64,000 bases of DNA from Burkholderia puraquae (lineage in GTDB: Bacteria; Pseudomonadota; Gammaproteobacteria; Burkholderiales; Burkholderiaceae): assembly GCF_002099195.1 (NCBI RefSeq), contig NZ_NBYX01000025.1:1-64000 (forward strand), written 5' to 3'. The notes beneath the pieces were generated by a model. The model was not told where the DNA came from, did no database searches, and saw only the letters and a program-made list of their open reading frames with translations. Within the stretch, counting starts at the first letter, position 1; each line of letters starts with the position of its first letter. Shown one piece after another: positions 8,940 through 19,274 of the stretch. The position numbers were made by a program, and so were the translations under genes.

Positions 8940-9728
8940 TCAACTGGCGGCTTCGCCGTTCTCCGCCTCGCCCTCTTCGGCCGGCTTCTTCGGCACGAAG
9001 AACCGCGCGGCCAGCAGCCCGATCTCGAACAGCACGACCAGCGGCAGCGCGAGCATCAGTTGCGAGAACACGTCCGGCGGCGTGACGACCGCCGCGACGA
9101 CGAACGCGCCGACGATCACGTACGGCCGCATCTCCTTCAGCTTCTTCAGCGACAGCACGCCCATCCGGACGAGCAGCACGACGACGATCGGCACCTCGAA
9201 CGTGACCCCGAACGCGATGAACATCCCGAGCACGAAGCTCAGGTAGTTGTCGATGTCGGTCGTCATTTCCGCTCCGAGTGGCGCGTTGTAGTGCGCCATC
9301 ACGCGGAAGATCGTCGGGAACACGAGGAAGTACGCGAACGCCATCCCGCACAGGAACAGGAGGTAGCTGCTGCCGACGAGCGGTGCGACGAGCTTCTTCT
9401 CGTGCTGGTACAGCCCCGGCGCAACGAACGCCCAGATCTGGTACAGCACGATCGGCAGCGCAATCACGAGCGCGACGAGCATCGTGACCTTCATCGGCAC
9501 GAAGAACGAGCCGGTGACGTCGGTGACGATCATCTTGCCGTCCTTCGGCAGGTTCTCCATCAGCGGCCGCGCGAGCAGCCGGAAGATGTCGGGCGCCCAG
9601 TAGACGAGCCCGAGGAACACGACGATCACGGCCGCCCCCGCGCGAATGATGCGATCGCGAAGCTCGACGAGATGGGAAATGAAGGTTTCTTCCGGGGCGT
9701 CGCCCGGGGTCTGCTGGGGGTCGCTCAC
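8940..9728 (-). CDS. tatC: Sec-independent protein translocase TatC
   Basis: TatC is the multi-spanning receptor for twin-arginine signal peptides in the inner membrane. The 262-residue product has six predicted helices, the conserved cytoplasmic N-terminal motif HLVELRDRI, and the family stretches FVAPGLYQHEKK and VTPPDVFSQ. The GTG start at 9728 has GAGGG 5 nt upstream, and no suitable ATG is nearby. It is the last gene of tatABC. The bc1 Rieske protein in this window is a likely Tat substrate. Confidence 0.95.
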   Translation of the reverse strand: MSDPQQTPGDAPEETFISHLVELRDRIIRAGAAVIVVFLGLVYWAPDIFRLLARPLMENLPKDGKMIVTDVTGSFFVPMKVTMLVALVIALPIVLYQIWAFVAPGLYQHEKKLVAPLVGSSYLLFLCGMAFAYFLVFPTIFRVMAHYNAPLGAEMTTDIDNYLSFVLGMFIAFGVTFEVPIVVVLLVRMGVLSLKKLKEMRPYVIVGAFVVAAVVTPPDVFSQLMLALPLVVLFEIGLLAARFFVPKKPAEEGEAENGEAAS

Positions 9729-9769
9729 GCCGGCCCTCGGTAGGATTGACGAGCGAGCATGCGCTCGAC

Positions 9770-10300
9770 TCAGAAGAAGCGCGTCGGCCGGCGCAGGCTG
9801 GCCGGCTGGTGGCGCGCGACACGCGCGGCGCCCGACTGCACGTGTGTGCGGCGGGTGGTCGCGCGCTTGTACCAGACAGGCGCAGCCGCCTGCTTGACGC
9901 GCCAGTTGCGGCGCTTCGGCGCGAGCGCAGCCGCACCGCCGCGCCACGACGGCGCGGCAGACGTGTCGGAACCGTACGAACCGGCACCGCCCGCCGCTTC
10001 GTCAAGACCACCGACTGCGGAATGCCATGTGTCGTTCAGTTCCTTCTCGTGCTCACGCAGGTTGTCGTGAATCGTCGTCTCGACATTGCGCGCGGCCGAT
10101 TCGAAATCGGTTTTCATCGTCCGCAGCGCGTCGAGCTCGATTTCGCGCGAGACCTCGGCCTTCACGTCGTTGATGTACCGCTGCGCACGGCCGAACAGTG
10201 CGCCTGCCGTACGCGCGACGCGCGGCAGGCGCTCGGGGCCGAGCACCACGAGCGCGACGACGCCGATCAGCGCCATCTTCGAAAGACCAAGATCCAGCAT
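9770..10300 (-). CDS. tatB: Sec-independent protein translocase TatB
   Basis: TatB works with TatC in binding twin-arginine precursors. The 176-residue product starts LDLGLSKMALIGVVALVVLG, an N-terminal membrane helix, followed by the glycine-proline hinge GPERLP and an amphipathic helix (LPRVARTAGALFGRAQRY). The rest is a long polar tail that becomes arginine-rich and low-complexity in its last 60 residues. It lies 26 nt after tatA. Confidence 0.93.
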   Translation of the reverse strand: MLDLGLSKMALIGVVALVVLGPERLPRVARTAGALFGRAQRYINDVKAEVSREIELDALRTMKTDFESAARNVETTIHDNLREHEKELNDTWHSAVGGLDEAAGGAGSYGSDTSAAPSWRGGAAALAPKRRNWRVKQAAAPVWYKRATTRRTHVQSGAARVARHQPASLRRPTRFF

Positions 10301-10326
10301 CGCGAATGCCTGTCAGCGTGCCGGCG

Positions 10327-10557
10327 TTACGCCTTGTTCGAGTCGGAACGCGTCGTTTCCTTCGCGTTGACGTCGACCGAGCCCGAGCGCGGCAGTTGCT
10401 GCGCGTCAGCCGGCGTTTCACCTTCCTTCATGCCGTCCTTGAAACCCTTCACCGCGCTGCCGAGATCGTTGCCGATGTTGCGCAGCTTCTTCGTACCGAA
10501 AACCAGCGCGACGATCAGCAGCACGATCAGCCAGTGCCAAATGCTCAATCCACCCAT
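10327..10557 (-). CDS. tatA: Sec-independent protein translocase TatA
   Basis: TatA forms the oligomeric pore element of the Tat system. The 76-residue product starts [20 protein letters not shown] (transmembrane helix), followed by the TatA hinge [10 protein letters not shown] and an amphipathic helix ([16 protein letters not shown]). The ATG at 10557 is chosen because the family begins directly before the helix; the open frame upstream is not conserved-looking. Confidence 0.95.
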   Translation of the reverse strand: MGGLSIWHWLIVLLIVALVFGTKKLRNIGNDLGSAVKGFKDGMKEGETPADAQQLPRSGSVDVNAKETTRSDSNKA

Positions 10558-10651
10558 GATGAAACCTCTCCTCAACCACACCGCGACGCGGCGCAAATCG
10601 CCGGCAACGCGCCGGCTTCGACTATCGATGCGGGGATAACGCCCCGCGCCG

Positions 10652-11017
10652 TCAACCCATCCGCTGCCAGGGGCGCGGGCCGGCCAGGATATGCGCGTGC
10701 AGGTGGTAGACCTCCTGCCCGCCTCCCGGACCTGTGTTGATTACAGTACGGAAACCGGTTTCGCCACCCGTATACGCGACGCCGAGCTGGCCGGCGAGAC
10801 GCGAGACGAGGAGCATCAGCCGGCCGAGCATCGGCGCATCGGCCTCGCTCGCCGCCGACAGCGTCGGCAGATGCTGGCGCGGAATCACGAGCACGTGCGT
10901 CTCGGCCGCCGGGCGGATGTCGCGGAACGCGACGAATTCGTCGTCCTCGTGCACCTTCGTGCTCGGGATCTCGCCTGCCGCGATCTTGCAGAACAGGCAA
11001 TTCGGATCGTGACTCAT
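10652..11017 (-). CDS. HIT family nucleotide hydrolase (HinT-like)
   Basis: Histidine-triad proteins of this branch hydrolyse purine nucleoside phosphoramidates. The 121-residue product has an N-terminal [12 protein letters not shown] motif with two cysteines, and the catalytic triad HLHAHIL near the C-terminus, preceded by GGGQEVYH. The length is normal. It lies between a small membrane-protein gene and tatA, a placement common in betaproteobacteria. Confidence 0.92.
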   Translation of the reverse strand: MSHDPNCLFCKIAAGEIPSTKVHEDDEFVAFRDIRPAAETHVLVIPRQHLPTLSAASEADAPMLGRLMLLVSRLAGQLGVAYTGGETGFRTVINTGPGGGQEVYHLHAHILAGPRPWQRMG

Positions 11018-11048
11018 GTTGCTCCTGCAGACGCCCGCGCGCGGCCGG

Positions 11049-11441
11049 TCAGAACCAGGCCTGCGGATCGAGCGGCTTGTTGTCGTTCAGGTACAGCCAA
11101 CCCTTGATGATACGGTACAGCGTCCAGATCCATGTGACAAACATCACTGCAAATCCGATCACCACGAACATCAGCGCGAACCCGATCACGTACGCGATCA
11201 GCGCGCGCCAGAACGTGCGGATCTGCCACTCGAAGTGGGCGGCATACGGCGTGCCAGCCACATCGTCGCGCTTCACGTAGTTGATGATGATCGCGATGAT
11301 GCCCGTGACGCCGCCCGTCAGCCAATGAAACGCATAGAGGCCGTAGAGCACGTGAGTCAGCGTGCGCAGCCCGTTCAGGCGTTCGGCGTCCGCGCCCCCC
11401 GGCACCGACGGCGGCGGAAACTGGCTTGGCGTATCGGTCAT
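11049..11441 (-). CDS. Small membrane protein, DUF4870-like
   Basis: This 130-residue product has three predicted membrane segments (about 30-55, 75-100 and 100-120), with RLNGLRTLTHVLYGL at the start and a C-terminal LDPQAWF. It resembles DUF4870-type proteins of unknown function. GGGGG lies 7 nt upstream of the ATG at 11441. It sits at the tail of the his genes, before hinT, so it may be co-transcribed with them. No biochemical role can be assigned. Confidence 0.8.
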   Translation of the reverse strand: MTDTPSQFPPPSVPGGADAERLNGLRTLTHVLYGLYAFHWLTGGVTGIIAIIINYVKRDDVAGTPYAAHFEWQIRTFWRALIAYVIGFALMFVVIGFAVMFVTWIWTLYRIIKGWLYLNDNKPLDPQAWF

Positions 11442-11510
11442 GATGCTACCCCCGTTAGATGACAATTCTTACAGCTTACCGCACTGTGGCCATCTCGCGA
11501 CAAGGGCCTG

Positions 11511-11876
11511 TCACCCGCCGTTTTCCTCGCGCTCGCGAACCTTGCGCAGGGCCTTCTCTTCGATGCCCGACTGTCCTTCGCGGCGCTCGAGCTCGGCGAT
11601 CACGTCGGCCGGGCTCAGGTCGAAATGCGACAGCATCACGAGGCAGTGGAACCACAGATCGGCCACCTCGCCGACGAGCGCGGTCGGCGCGCCGCCCTGG
11701 CGCACGTCCTTCGCAGCCAGCACGACTTCCGTCGCCTCTTCGCCGATCTTCTTCAGCACGGCGTCGTCGCCCTTGTGGAACAGGCGCGATACGTACGATT
11801 GATCGGGGTCGCCGCCCTTGCGGCTATCGATCACGGCCGCGAGGCGCAGCAGCGTGTCTTCGGTCGATTGCGTCAT
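11511..11876 (-). CDS. hisE: Phosphoribosyl-ATP pyrophosphatase
   Basis: HisE catalyses the second step of histidine synthesis, splitting pyrophosphate from PR-ATP. The 121-residue product has the all-alpha MazG-like core with [15 protein letters not shown] and [15 protein letters not shown], whose acidic residues bind magnesium. Here it is separate from hisI rather than fused. Its ATG overlaps the hisI stop (ATGA), so translation is probably coupled. Confidence 0.95.
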   Translation of the reverse strand: MTQSTEDTLLRLAAVIDSRKGGDPDQSYVSRLFHKGDDAVLKKIGEEATEVVLAAKDVRQGGAPTALVGEVADLWFHCLVMLSHFDLSPADVIAELERREGQSGIEEKALRKVREREENGG

Positions 11877-12288
11877 TTGTAGATGTGTTCGGGATCTTTC
11901 AGCACCGGTTCGACCGCGACCCAGTCGCCGCTGTCGACGGTGCCCTCGAATTTCTGGAAGAAGCACGAATGCCGGCCGGTGTGGCACGCGATGCCCGACA
12001 CCTGCTCGACCTTCAGCAGCACGACGTCCTCGTCGCAGTCGAGCCGCACCTCATGCACGTGCTGCACGTGGCCCGACTCCTCGCCCTTGAACCACAGGCG
12101 CTTGCGCGAGCGCGAATAATAGACCGCACGCTGCGTCTCGATCGTCTTCGCCAGCGCCTCGCGGTTCATCCACGCGAACATCAGCACGTCGTTCGTCGAC
12201 GCTTCCTGCGCGATCACCGGCACGAGGCCGTTGTCGTCCCAGCGGACCTTGTCGAGCCACGCGGGCAATGCATTCGTTTCCGTATTCA

Positions 12289-12289
<1 letters not shown>
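11873..12289 (-). CDS. hisI: Phosphoribosyl-AMP cyclohydrolase
   Basis: HisI opens the adenine ring of PR-AMP (third step of histidine synthesis) and needs zinc and magnesium. The 138-residue product shows the family motifs [28 protein letters not shown], the magnesium-site pattern DCDEDVVLL and the zinc-binding CHTGRHSCF. Its ATG overlaps the hisF stop by one base. Confidence 0.95.
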
Positions 12290-13062
<773 letters not shown>

Positions 13063-13102
13063 GATGTTGCGCCAAAGGCCGCGATGGGACGGCCGGTTAC
13101 GA

Positions 13103-13148
13103 AAGCCTCGCGCGAGGCTTCCGGTCGGGGCTGCCCGCAGGCAGCCCC
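13103..13148. repeat. Two adjacent palindromes in the hisA-hisF gap
   Basis: The first is an 18-bp perfect palindrome (AAGCCTCGCGCGAGGCTT, 13103-13120). The second is a hairpin with a 9-bp stem (GGGGCTGCC/GGCAGCCCC, 13127-13148) and a CGCA loop. No T run follows on the minus strand, so they do not look like a terminator. They could protect or process the his mRNA, or be a repeat family member. Confidence 0.6.
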
Positions 13149-13168
13149 GGCGAGCGGGACAACCGCGC

Positions 13169-13924
13169 TTACGCGTTGTCGAGTTCGCCGTTCAGTTCGT
13201 CCGCGCGCTTTTGCGCGGCCGCGAAATCGAGATCGCCGGAGTAGATCGCACGGCCGCAGATCACGCCTTCGACGCCGTGCTCTTCCACTTCGCACAGGCT
13301 ATCGATGTCCGAGAGGTTCGACAGGCCGCCGCTGGCGATCACCGGAATGCCGACCGCCTGCGCGAGCTTCACGGTCGCCTCGATGTTGATGCCTTGCAGC
13401 ATCCCGTCGCGGCCGATGTCGGTGTAGACGATCGATTCGACGCCGTAGTCCTCGAACTTCAGCGCGAGATCGATCACTTCGTGGCCCGTCAGCTTGCTCC
13501 AGCCGTCGGTCGCGACCTTGCCGTCCTTCGCGTCCAGCCCGACGATGATGTTGCCCGCGAACGCGGTGCACGCATCCCGCAGGAAGCCCGGATCCTTCAC
13601 GGCCGCCGTGCCGATGATCACGTAGGACAGGCCGGCGTCGAGATACTTCTCGATCGTCTCGAGGCTGCGGATGCCGCCGCCGAGCTGTACGGGGATTTCA
13701 TCGCCGACTTCGTCGAGGATCGCCTCGATGGCCTCGAGGTTTTTCGGCTTGCCGGCGAATGCGCCGTTCAGGTCGACCAGATGAAGCCGCCGGGCGCCGA
13801 GATCGACCCACTTGCGGGCCATCGCCGCCGGGTCCTCGGAGAAAATCGTGGCCTGGTCCATATCGCCCTGTTTGAGGCGCACACACTGACCGTCTTTGAG
13901 ATCGATGGCCGGAATCAGCAACAT
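13169..13924 (-). CDS. hisA: ProFAR isomerase
   Basis: HisA catalyses the Amadori rearrangement of ProFAR to PRFAR. The 251-residue barrel starts [20 protein letters not shown] (catalytic Asp in IDLKDG), and the second catalytic Asp is in [12 protein letters not shown]. Phosphate-binding motifs are QLGGGIR and ASGGLSN. About 160 nt separate it from hisH and 106 nt from hisF, the largest gaps within the his cluster. Confidence 0.96.
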   Translation of the reverse strand: MLLIPAIDLKDGQCVRLKQGDMDQATIFSEDPAAMARKWVDLGARRLHLVDLNGAFAGKPKNLEAIEAILDEVGDEIPVQLGGGIRSLETIEKYLDAGLSYVIIGTAAVKDPGFLRDACTAFAGNIIVGLDAKDGKVATDGWSKLTGHEVIDLALKFEDYGVESIVYTDIGRDGMLQGINIEATVKLAQAVGIPVIASGGLSNLSDIDSLCEVEEHGVEGVICGRAIYSGDLDFAAAQKRADELNGELDNA

Positions 13925-14087
13925 AGCAATCGGGTGTCGTCGTGGAAAATGAAAAGAATCCGGCGCGTACCGGCCAATCCGGTACCGCGCCGTCTCGCTA
14001 GTTTAGTACAACTCTTTCGGCGCTTCGGCGAGCGAGCCCCGTGCGACAGGCCTTTCCGGCCCGCCGACTGTAGCACGCACGCGACGT

Positions 14088-14729
14088 TCACGGTTTCCAG
14101 TGTACGAAGTTGCGATACAGACGCAACCCGACCTCCGCGCTTTTCTCGGGGTGGAATTGGGTCGCGAAGAGGTTGTCCCGCGCGACTGCGGACGTAAACG
14201 GCGCGCCGTAGGCCGTTTCGCCAACCGTATGCGCCGGGTTGTCCGGCGTCACGTAATAGCTGTGCACGAAGTAGAAATACGCGTCGTCGGGCACGCCGTC
14301 CCACAGCGGGTGCGGCTGCGACTGGCGCACGCGGTTCCAGCCCATCTGCGGCACCTTGAAGCGCGAGCCGTCGTCCTGCAGGCGGCCTTCGAGCTCGAAA
14401 CGCACGACCTTGCCGGGCAACAGGCCGAGGCCCTTCGTGTCACCTTCCGCGCTCCAGTCGAACAGCATCTGCTCGCCGACGCACACGCCGAGCAGCGGCT
14501 TCGTGCGCGAGGCCTCGATCACGGCCTCCTGCAGGCCCGATTCGCCGAGGCAGCGCATGCAGTCGGGCATCGCGCCCTGGCCGGGCAGCACGACACGGTC
14601 AGCCGCGCGGATCGCGGCCGGCGTGTCGACGATCGCCACGTCGGCAGCCGGTTCGGCCTTCTTGAGCGCCTGCGCAACCGAGCGCAGGTTGCCCATCCCA
14701 TAATCCACAATCGCAATCGAAGTTTTCAT
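14088..14729 (-). CDS. hisH: Imidazole glycerol phosphate synthase, glutamine amidotransferase subunit
   Basis: HisH hydrolyses glutamine and channels ammonia into HisF. The 213-residue class I amidotransferase starts [17 protein letters not shown], has [10 protein letters not shown], the nucleophile in [12 protein letters not shown], and the His-Glu pair in ATQFHPEKS. Its ATG overlaps the marC stop (ATGA). Confidence 0.96.
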   Translation of the reverse strand: MKTSIAIVDYGMGNLRSVAQALKKAEPAADVAIVDTPAAIRAADRVVLPGQGAMPDCMRCLGESGLQEAVIEASRTKPLLGVCVGEQMLFDWSAEGDTKGLGLLPGKVVRFELEGRLQDDGSRFKVPQMGWNRVRQSQPHPLWDGVPDDAYFYFVHSYYVTPDNPAHTVGETAYGAPFTSAVARDNLFATQFHPEKSAEVGLRLYRNFVHWKP

Positions 14730-15346
14730 CTCAGTGCAGGCAGTAGCGCCCTCAGTCCGTTGACGATGAATTCCACCGCCAGCGCCGACAGCATCAGACC
14801 CATCAGCCGCGTGGCGATGTTGATGCCCGTGCGGCCGATCCAGTTCGCGATCGGCTCGGCGAGCCGCATCGCGACGAAACACAGAAAAGCCAGGGCCGCG
14901 CCGATCGCGACCAGCCCGGCCCGCTCATACCAGTGATGCGAGTTCGCCGCATAGATGATCACCGTGCTGATCGAGCCGGGGCCCGTGAGCAGCGGAATCG
15001 CCAGCGGCACGACCGCGATGTTGTCCTTCGACTCGGCTTCGTAGCGCTCCTCCGGCGTCGATCGCGTGTTGCCGATCTGCGCGTTCAGCATGTTGATCGC
15101 CATCAGCAGCATGATGATCCCGCCGCCCACTTCGAGCGAGCCGACCGAAATGCCGAAGAAGTCGATGATCTGCTGCCCGAGCAGCGTCGTCACCGTGATC
15201 ACGCAGAACACCGACACCGATGCGATCCGGATCGTGCGCCGCCGCTCGGCATCCGTCTGCTGCGCCGTCAGGCTCAGGAAGAACGGCACCGCGCCGACCG
15301 GATTGATCAGCGCCAGCAGCGAAATGAACGATTTGAGCAGATCCAT
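14726..15346 (-). CDS. MarC family membrane protein
   Basis: This 206-residue integral membrane protein has six predicted helices and the family patterns [18 protein letters not shown] and [14 protein letters not shown]. MarC/UPF0056 proteins were once linked to multiple antibiotic resistance, but their substrate is unproven. It lies inside the his operon between hisB and hisH and shares an ATGA overlap with hisH, so it is expected to be co-expressed with histidine synthesis. There is no sequence reason to assign it a histidine role. Confidence 0.9.
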   Translation of the reverse strand: MDLLKSFISLLALINPVGAVPFFLSLTAQQTDAERRRTIRIASVSVFCVITVTTLLGQQIIDFFGISVGSLEVGGGIIMLLMAINMLNAQIGNTRSTPEERYEAESKDNIAVVPLAIPLLTGPGSISTVIIYAANSHHWYERAGLVAIGAALAFLCFVAMRLAEPIANWIGRTGINIATRLMGLMLSALAVEFIVNGLRALLPALR

Positions 15347-15412
15347 CGCAAGCCGGCGCCGCGCGCCGAAGCCGTGAGGTTGTCCTTGGCGCTCCGTCCG
15401 GTCAGTTCAGGT

Positions 15413-16000
15413 TCAGAGGCTGCCCTTCGTCGACGGGATCTGCCCCGCCGCACGCTCGTCCAGCTCCACCGCCGCGCGCAGTGCACGGCCGAAGGCCTTG
15501 AACACGGTCTCGAGCTGATGGTGCGCGTTGATCCCGCGCAGGTTGTCGATGTGCAGCGTGACGCCCGCGTGGTTCACGAAACCGCGGAAGAATTCGATCG
15601 ACAGGTCGACGTCGAACGTGCCGATCCGCGCCCGCGTGAACGGCACGTGGAATTCGAGGCCCGGCCGGCCCGAGAAGTCGATCACGACGCGCGACAGCGC
15701 CTCGTCGAGCGGCACGTACGAATGGCCATAGCGGCGGATGCCCTTGCGGTCGCCGATCGCCTTCGCGACGGCCTGCCCGAGCGTGATGCCGACATCCTCG
15801 ACCGTGTGGTGGTCGTCGATATGCGTATCGCCATGCGCTTCAACCTCGAGATCGACCAGACCGTGCCGAGCGATCTGGTCGAGCATATGGTCGAGGAACG
15901 GCACGCCGGTGGCCAGCTTCTGCTGGCCCGTGCCGTCGAGATTGAGCTTCACACGGATCTGCGTTTCGCTGGTATTGCGAACGACTTCCGCCACACGCAT
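15413..16000 (-). CDS. hisB: Imidazoleglycerol-phosphate dehydratase
   Basis: This enzyme removes water from IGP to give imidazole acetol phosphate. The 195-residue monofunctional form starts [20 protein letters not shown] and has the manganese-ligand motifs [27 protein letters not shown] and GINAHHQLE. There is no fused phosphatase domain, unlike the enterobacterial HisB. The start at 16000 gives the standard family N-terminus; the open frame upstream is not family-like. Confidence 0.95.
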   Translation of the reverse strand: MRVAEVVRNTSETQIRVKLNLDGTGQQKLATGVPFLDHMLDQIARHGLVDLEVEAHGDTHIDDHHTVEDVGITLGQAVAKAIGDRKGIRRYGHSYVPLDEALSRVVIDFSGRPGLEFHVPFTRARIGTFDVDLSIEFFRGFVNHAGVTLHIDNLRGINAHHQLETVFKAFGRALRAAVELDERAAGQIPSTKGSL

Positions 16001-16065
16001 GGCAATTCCTTGACTGAGTCGATGTAAATGGGGATTGATCGTTTCGCGCTGCGGCGCCCGCGGGC

Positions 16066-17139
16066 TCAACCGGGCAGCGCGAGTTTCAAAGCGGCCAGCA
16101 GGCGCGCGTTTTCGTCGGGAGAACCGACGGTCAGCCGCACGCATTCAGCCAGCAACGGATGCATTTTACTCACGTTTTTGACCAAAACCCGCTCGGTGAG
16201 CAGCGCGTCGAACACGGCGGCCGCGTCCGGCACGCGCACCAGCAGGAAATTGCCGGCGCTCGGGAACACCGTCGTGCCCGGCAGCGCGGCCACTTCCCGT
16301 GCGAGACGCGTGCGTTCCGCACGCAGATCCGCCGCCTGCGCGTCGAGCACGTCGAGGTGGTCGAGCAGGAAATCGGCGGTCGCCTGGGTCAGCACGTTGA
16401 TGTTGTACGGCGGGCGCACCTTGTCGAATTCGGTCAGCCACGCGGGCGAACCGACGAGATAGCCGAGGCGGATGCCCGCGAGGCCGAGCTTCGACACCGT
16501 GCGCATCACGACGACGTTGTCGAATTCGGCGGCGCGCGGCAGCCACGAGCGAACGGCGAACGGCTGGTACGCCTCGTCGATCACGATCAGGCTGTGCCGC
16601 GCGGCCGCAACGATCCGTTCGATGCCGGCATCGTCGTACAGCGTGCCGGTCGGGTTGTTCGGGTACGCGAGATAGACGATCGCCGGACGATGCTCGGCGA
16701 TCGCCGCGAGCATCGCGTCGACGTCGAGCGTCAGGTCGGCCTTCAGCGGTACGCCGACGAATTCGAGCTGCGCGAGCTTCGCGGACAGTTCGTACATCAC
16801 GAAGCCCGGCACCGGCGCGAGCACCTTCGCGCCCGGCTTCGCGCAGGCCACCGACATCATGCTGATGATTTCGTCGGAGCCGTTGCCGAGCAGTACGTCG
16901 CACCCTGCCGGCACGCCCATCGCGTGGCGCAGCTTGTCGAGCAGCGCGGCCGGGCGCGGCGCCGGGTAGCGGTTCAGCGCGACCTGCGCGAGCCGCTCGC
17001 CAAGCGCCGCGGCGAGCGGCTCGGGCAGCGGGTACGGGTTCTCCATCGCGTCGAGCTTCACGAACCCGCTTGCGTCCGGCACCGGGTAGCTCGTCATCGC
17101 GAGCACGTCGCGGCGGATGATGTCTTGTGGCGTCGTCAT
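16066..17139 (-). CDS. hisC: Histidinol-phosphate aminotransferase
   Basis: HisC is a PLP enzyme that transfers an amino group from glutamate to imidazole acetol phosphate. The 357-residue fold-type I protein starts [20 protein letters not shown] and has [12 protein letters not shown], the PNNPTGT motif, VIDEAY and the PLP lysine in [17 protein letters not shown] second hisC paralogue elsewhere is common in this group and cannot be excluded. Confidence 0.95.
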   Translation of the reverse strand: MTTPQDIIRRDVLAMTSYPVPDASGFVKLDAMENPYPLPEPLAAALGERLAQVALNRYPAPRPAALLDKLRHAMGVPAGCDVLLGNGSDEIISMMSVACAKPGAKVLAPVPGFVMYELSAKLAQLEFVGVPLKADLTLDVDAMLAAIAEHRPAIVYLAYPNNPTGTLYDDAGIERIVAAARHSLIVIDEAYQPFAVRSWLPRAAEFDNVVVMRTVSKLGLAGIRLGYLVGSPAWLTEFDKVRPPYNINVLTQATADFLLDHLDVLDAQAADLRAERTRLAREVAALPGTTVFPSAGNFLLVRVPDAAAVFDALLTERVLVKNVSKMHPLLAECVRLTVGSPDENARLLAALKLALPG

Positions 17140-17279
17140 GGTCTCAAGCCGGCGTGCGTCGCGCCGGCGTCAAATGATCGGCAAGGCGGCGGCCGCCGCC
17201 CTGCACAGGTGTCTCCAGCCCCGGCCATCGGGGTGCAGGCCGGGCCGGCACATCCGCGCCGGCCCCGCGCAGCGCGCGG

Positions 17280-18596
17280 TCAGCTCCTCATCCGGAACTC
17301 GGCGCTCTTCGCGTGCGCCTGCAGCCCCTCGCCGTACGCGAGCTCGGAGGCGATCTCGCCGAGCGTCTGCGCGCCTTCGGCGCTGACCTCGATCAGGCTC
17401 GAGCGCTTGATGAAGTCGTATACGCCCAGTGGCGACGAGAAGCGCGCGGTGCGCGACGTCGGCAGCACGTGGTTCGGGCCCGCGCAGTAGTCGCCGAGGC
17501 TCTCGCTCGTGTAGCGGCCGAGGAAGATCGCGCCCGCATGGCGGATCTGCTGGCCCCATTGCTGCGGCTCCAGCGCGGAAATTTCCAGGTGCTCGGGCGC
17601 GATGTCGTTCGCGATCCGGCACGCCTCGGCCATGTCGCGCACCTTGATCAGCGCGCCGCGGCCTTCGAGCGACGCGCGAATCACGTCCCGGCGCGGCATC
17701 GACGGCAGCAACTCGTCGATCGCCTTTTCGACGCGCTCGAGGAACGCCCCGTCCGGGCACAGCAGGATCGATTGCGCGAGCTCGTCGTGCTCGGCCTGCG
17801 AGAACAGGTCCATCGCGACCCAGTTCGGATCGGTCGTGCCGTCGCACAGCACGAGGATTTCCGACGGCCCGGCGATCATGTCGATGCCGACCGTGCCGAA
17901 CACGCGGCGCTTCGCCGACGCGACGTACGCATTGCCGGGGCCGCAGATCTTGTCGACGGCCGGCACGGTCGCCGTGCCGTAGGCGAGCGCACCGACCGCC
18001 TGCGCACCGCCGATCGTGAACACGCGATCGACGCCGCCGAGCAGCGCCGCAGCGAGCACGAGGTCGTTCTTCACGCCATCCGGCGTCGGCACGACCATCA
18101 CGATCTCGCCGACGCCCGCGACGCGCGCGGGAATCGCGTTCATCAGCACCGACGACGGATACGCGGCCTTGCCGCCCGGCACGTACAGGCCGACGCGGTC
18201 GAGCGGCGTGATCTTCTGGCCGAGCACCGTGCCATCCGCTTCCGTGTATTGCCAGCTATGCGTGCCGCACTCGATCTTCTGCTTCTCGTGGTACGCGCGC
18301 ACCCGTGCAGCAGCCGCTTCCAGCGCCGCGCGCGCCTTCGGCGCGAGGCCGTCGAGCGCCGTCTGCAGCGCGTCCTGCGGCAGTTCGAGCGCAGCGACGC
18401 TGTTCGCGCTCAGCCGGTCGAAGCGGTTCGTGTACTCGAGCACCGCGGCGTCGCCGCGCGACTTCACGTCGGCGAGGATCTGCGCGACCGATTGCTCGAT
18501 CGCCGCGTCTTCGCCCGCCTCGAATGCGAGCAGCGCGCGCAGCTCGGCGCCGAAGCCTTCGCTCGTCGAATCGAGCTTGCGGATGGTGATGGACAT
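17280..18596 (-). CDS. hisD: Histidinol dehydrogenase
   Basis: HisD oxidises histidinol to histidine in two NAD-dependent steps. The 438-residue product has [33 protein letters not shown]-like sequence ([17 protein letters not shown]), the zinc-site region [10 protein letters not shown] and APEHLEI, and [19 protein letters not shown]. The length is normal. It lies 24 nt after hisG and 140 nt before hisC. Confidence 0.96.
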   Translation of the reverse strand: MSITIRKLDSTSEGFGAELRALLAFEAGEDAAIEQSVAQILADVKSRGDAAVLEYTNRFDRLSANSVAALELPQDALQTALDGLAPKARAALEAAAARVRAYHEKQKIECGTHSWQYTEADGTVLGQKITPLDRVGLYVPGGKAAYPSSVLMNAIPARVAGVGEIVMVVPTPDGVKNDLVLAAALLGGVDRVFTIGGAQAVGALAYGTATVPAVDKICGPGNAYVASAKRRVFGTVGIDMIAGPSEILVLCDGTTDPNWVAMDLFSQAEHDELAQSILLCPDGAFLERVEKAIDELLPSMPRRDVIRASLEGRGALIKVRDMAEACRIANDIAPEHLEISALEPQQWGQQIRHAGAIFLGRYTSESLGDYCAGPNHVLPTSRTARFSSPLGVYDFIKRSSLIEVSAEGAQTLGEIASELAYGEGLQAHAKSAEFRMRS

Positions 18597-18620
18597 GGGA
18601 GTTCCGTTACGGTGATGCGC

Positions 18621-19274
18621 TCAACCGCCATTCTGCGACGCGCGTTCGAACGCGTCGAGGATCGGCTTGAGTGCCGTGCGCTTCAACTTCAGCGCAGCCT
18701 GGTTCACGACGAGGCGCGACGAGATCGCCATGATCTCCTCGACCTCGACCAGATTGTTCGCCTTCAGCGTGCCGCCCGAGCTGACGAGGTCGACGATCGC
18801 GTCGGCCAGCCCGACCAGCGGCGCGAGCTCCATCGAGCCGTACAGCTTGATCAGGTCGACGTGCACGCCCTTCGCGGCGAAGTGTTCGCGTGCCGTTTCG
18901 ACGTACTTGGTGGCGACGCGCAGGCGCGCGCCCTGGCGCACCGCGTTCGCATAGTCGAAACCGGCCGACACGGCCACCGACATCCGGCAGCGCGCAATGT
19001 TCAGATCGATCGGCTGGTACAGGCCCGAGCCGCCGTGCTCGACCAGCACGTCCTTGCCAGCTACGCCGAAATCGGCCGCGCCGTATTCGACATAGGTCGG
19101 CACGTCGCTCGCACGCACGATGATCACGCGCAGGTCCGGGTTCGTCGTCGGCAGGATCAGCTTGCGCGACGTTTCGGGATCCTCGGTCACCTGCACGCCG
19201 GCCGCGGCCAGCAGCGGCAGGGTTTCCTCGAAAATCCGGCCCTTCGACAGGGCGAGGGTCAGCGGCGCAGTCAT
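18621..19274 (-). CDS. hisG: ATP phosphoribosyltransferase (short form)
   Basis: HisG condenses ATP and PRPP in the first, feedback-regulated step of histidine synthesis. The 217-residue product is the short HisG-S form, which lacks the C-terminal regulatory domain and normally needs HisZ as partner. No hisZ is in this window. Motifs include [30 protein letters not shown] and the PRPP-loop region [14 protein letters not shown]. Its ATG overlaps the murA stop (ATGA). Confidence 0.95.
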   Translation of the reverse strand: MTAPLTLALSKGRIFEETLPLLAAAGVQVTEDPETSRKLILPTTNPDLRVIIVRASDVPTYVEYGAADFGVAGKDVLVEHGGSGLYQPIDLNIARCRMSVAVSAGFDYANAVRQGARLRVATKYVETAREHFAAKGVHVDLIKLYGSMELAPLVGLADAIVDLVSSGGTLKANNLVEVEEIMAISSRLVVNQAALKLKRTALKPILDAFERASQNGG

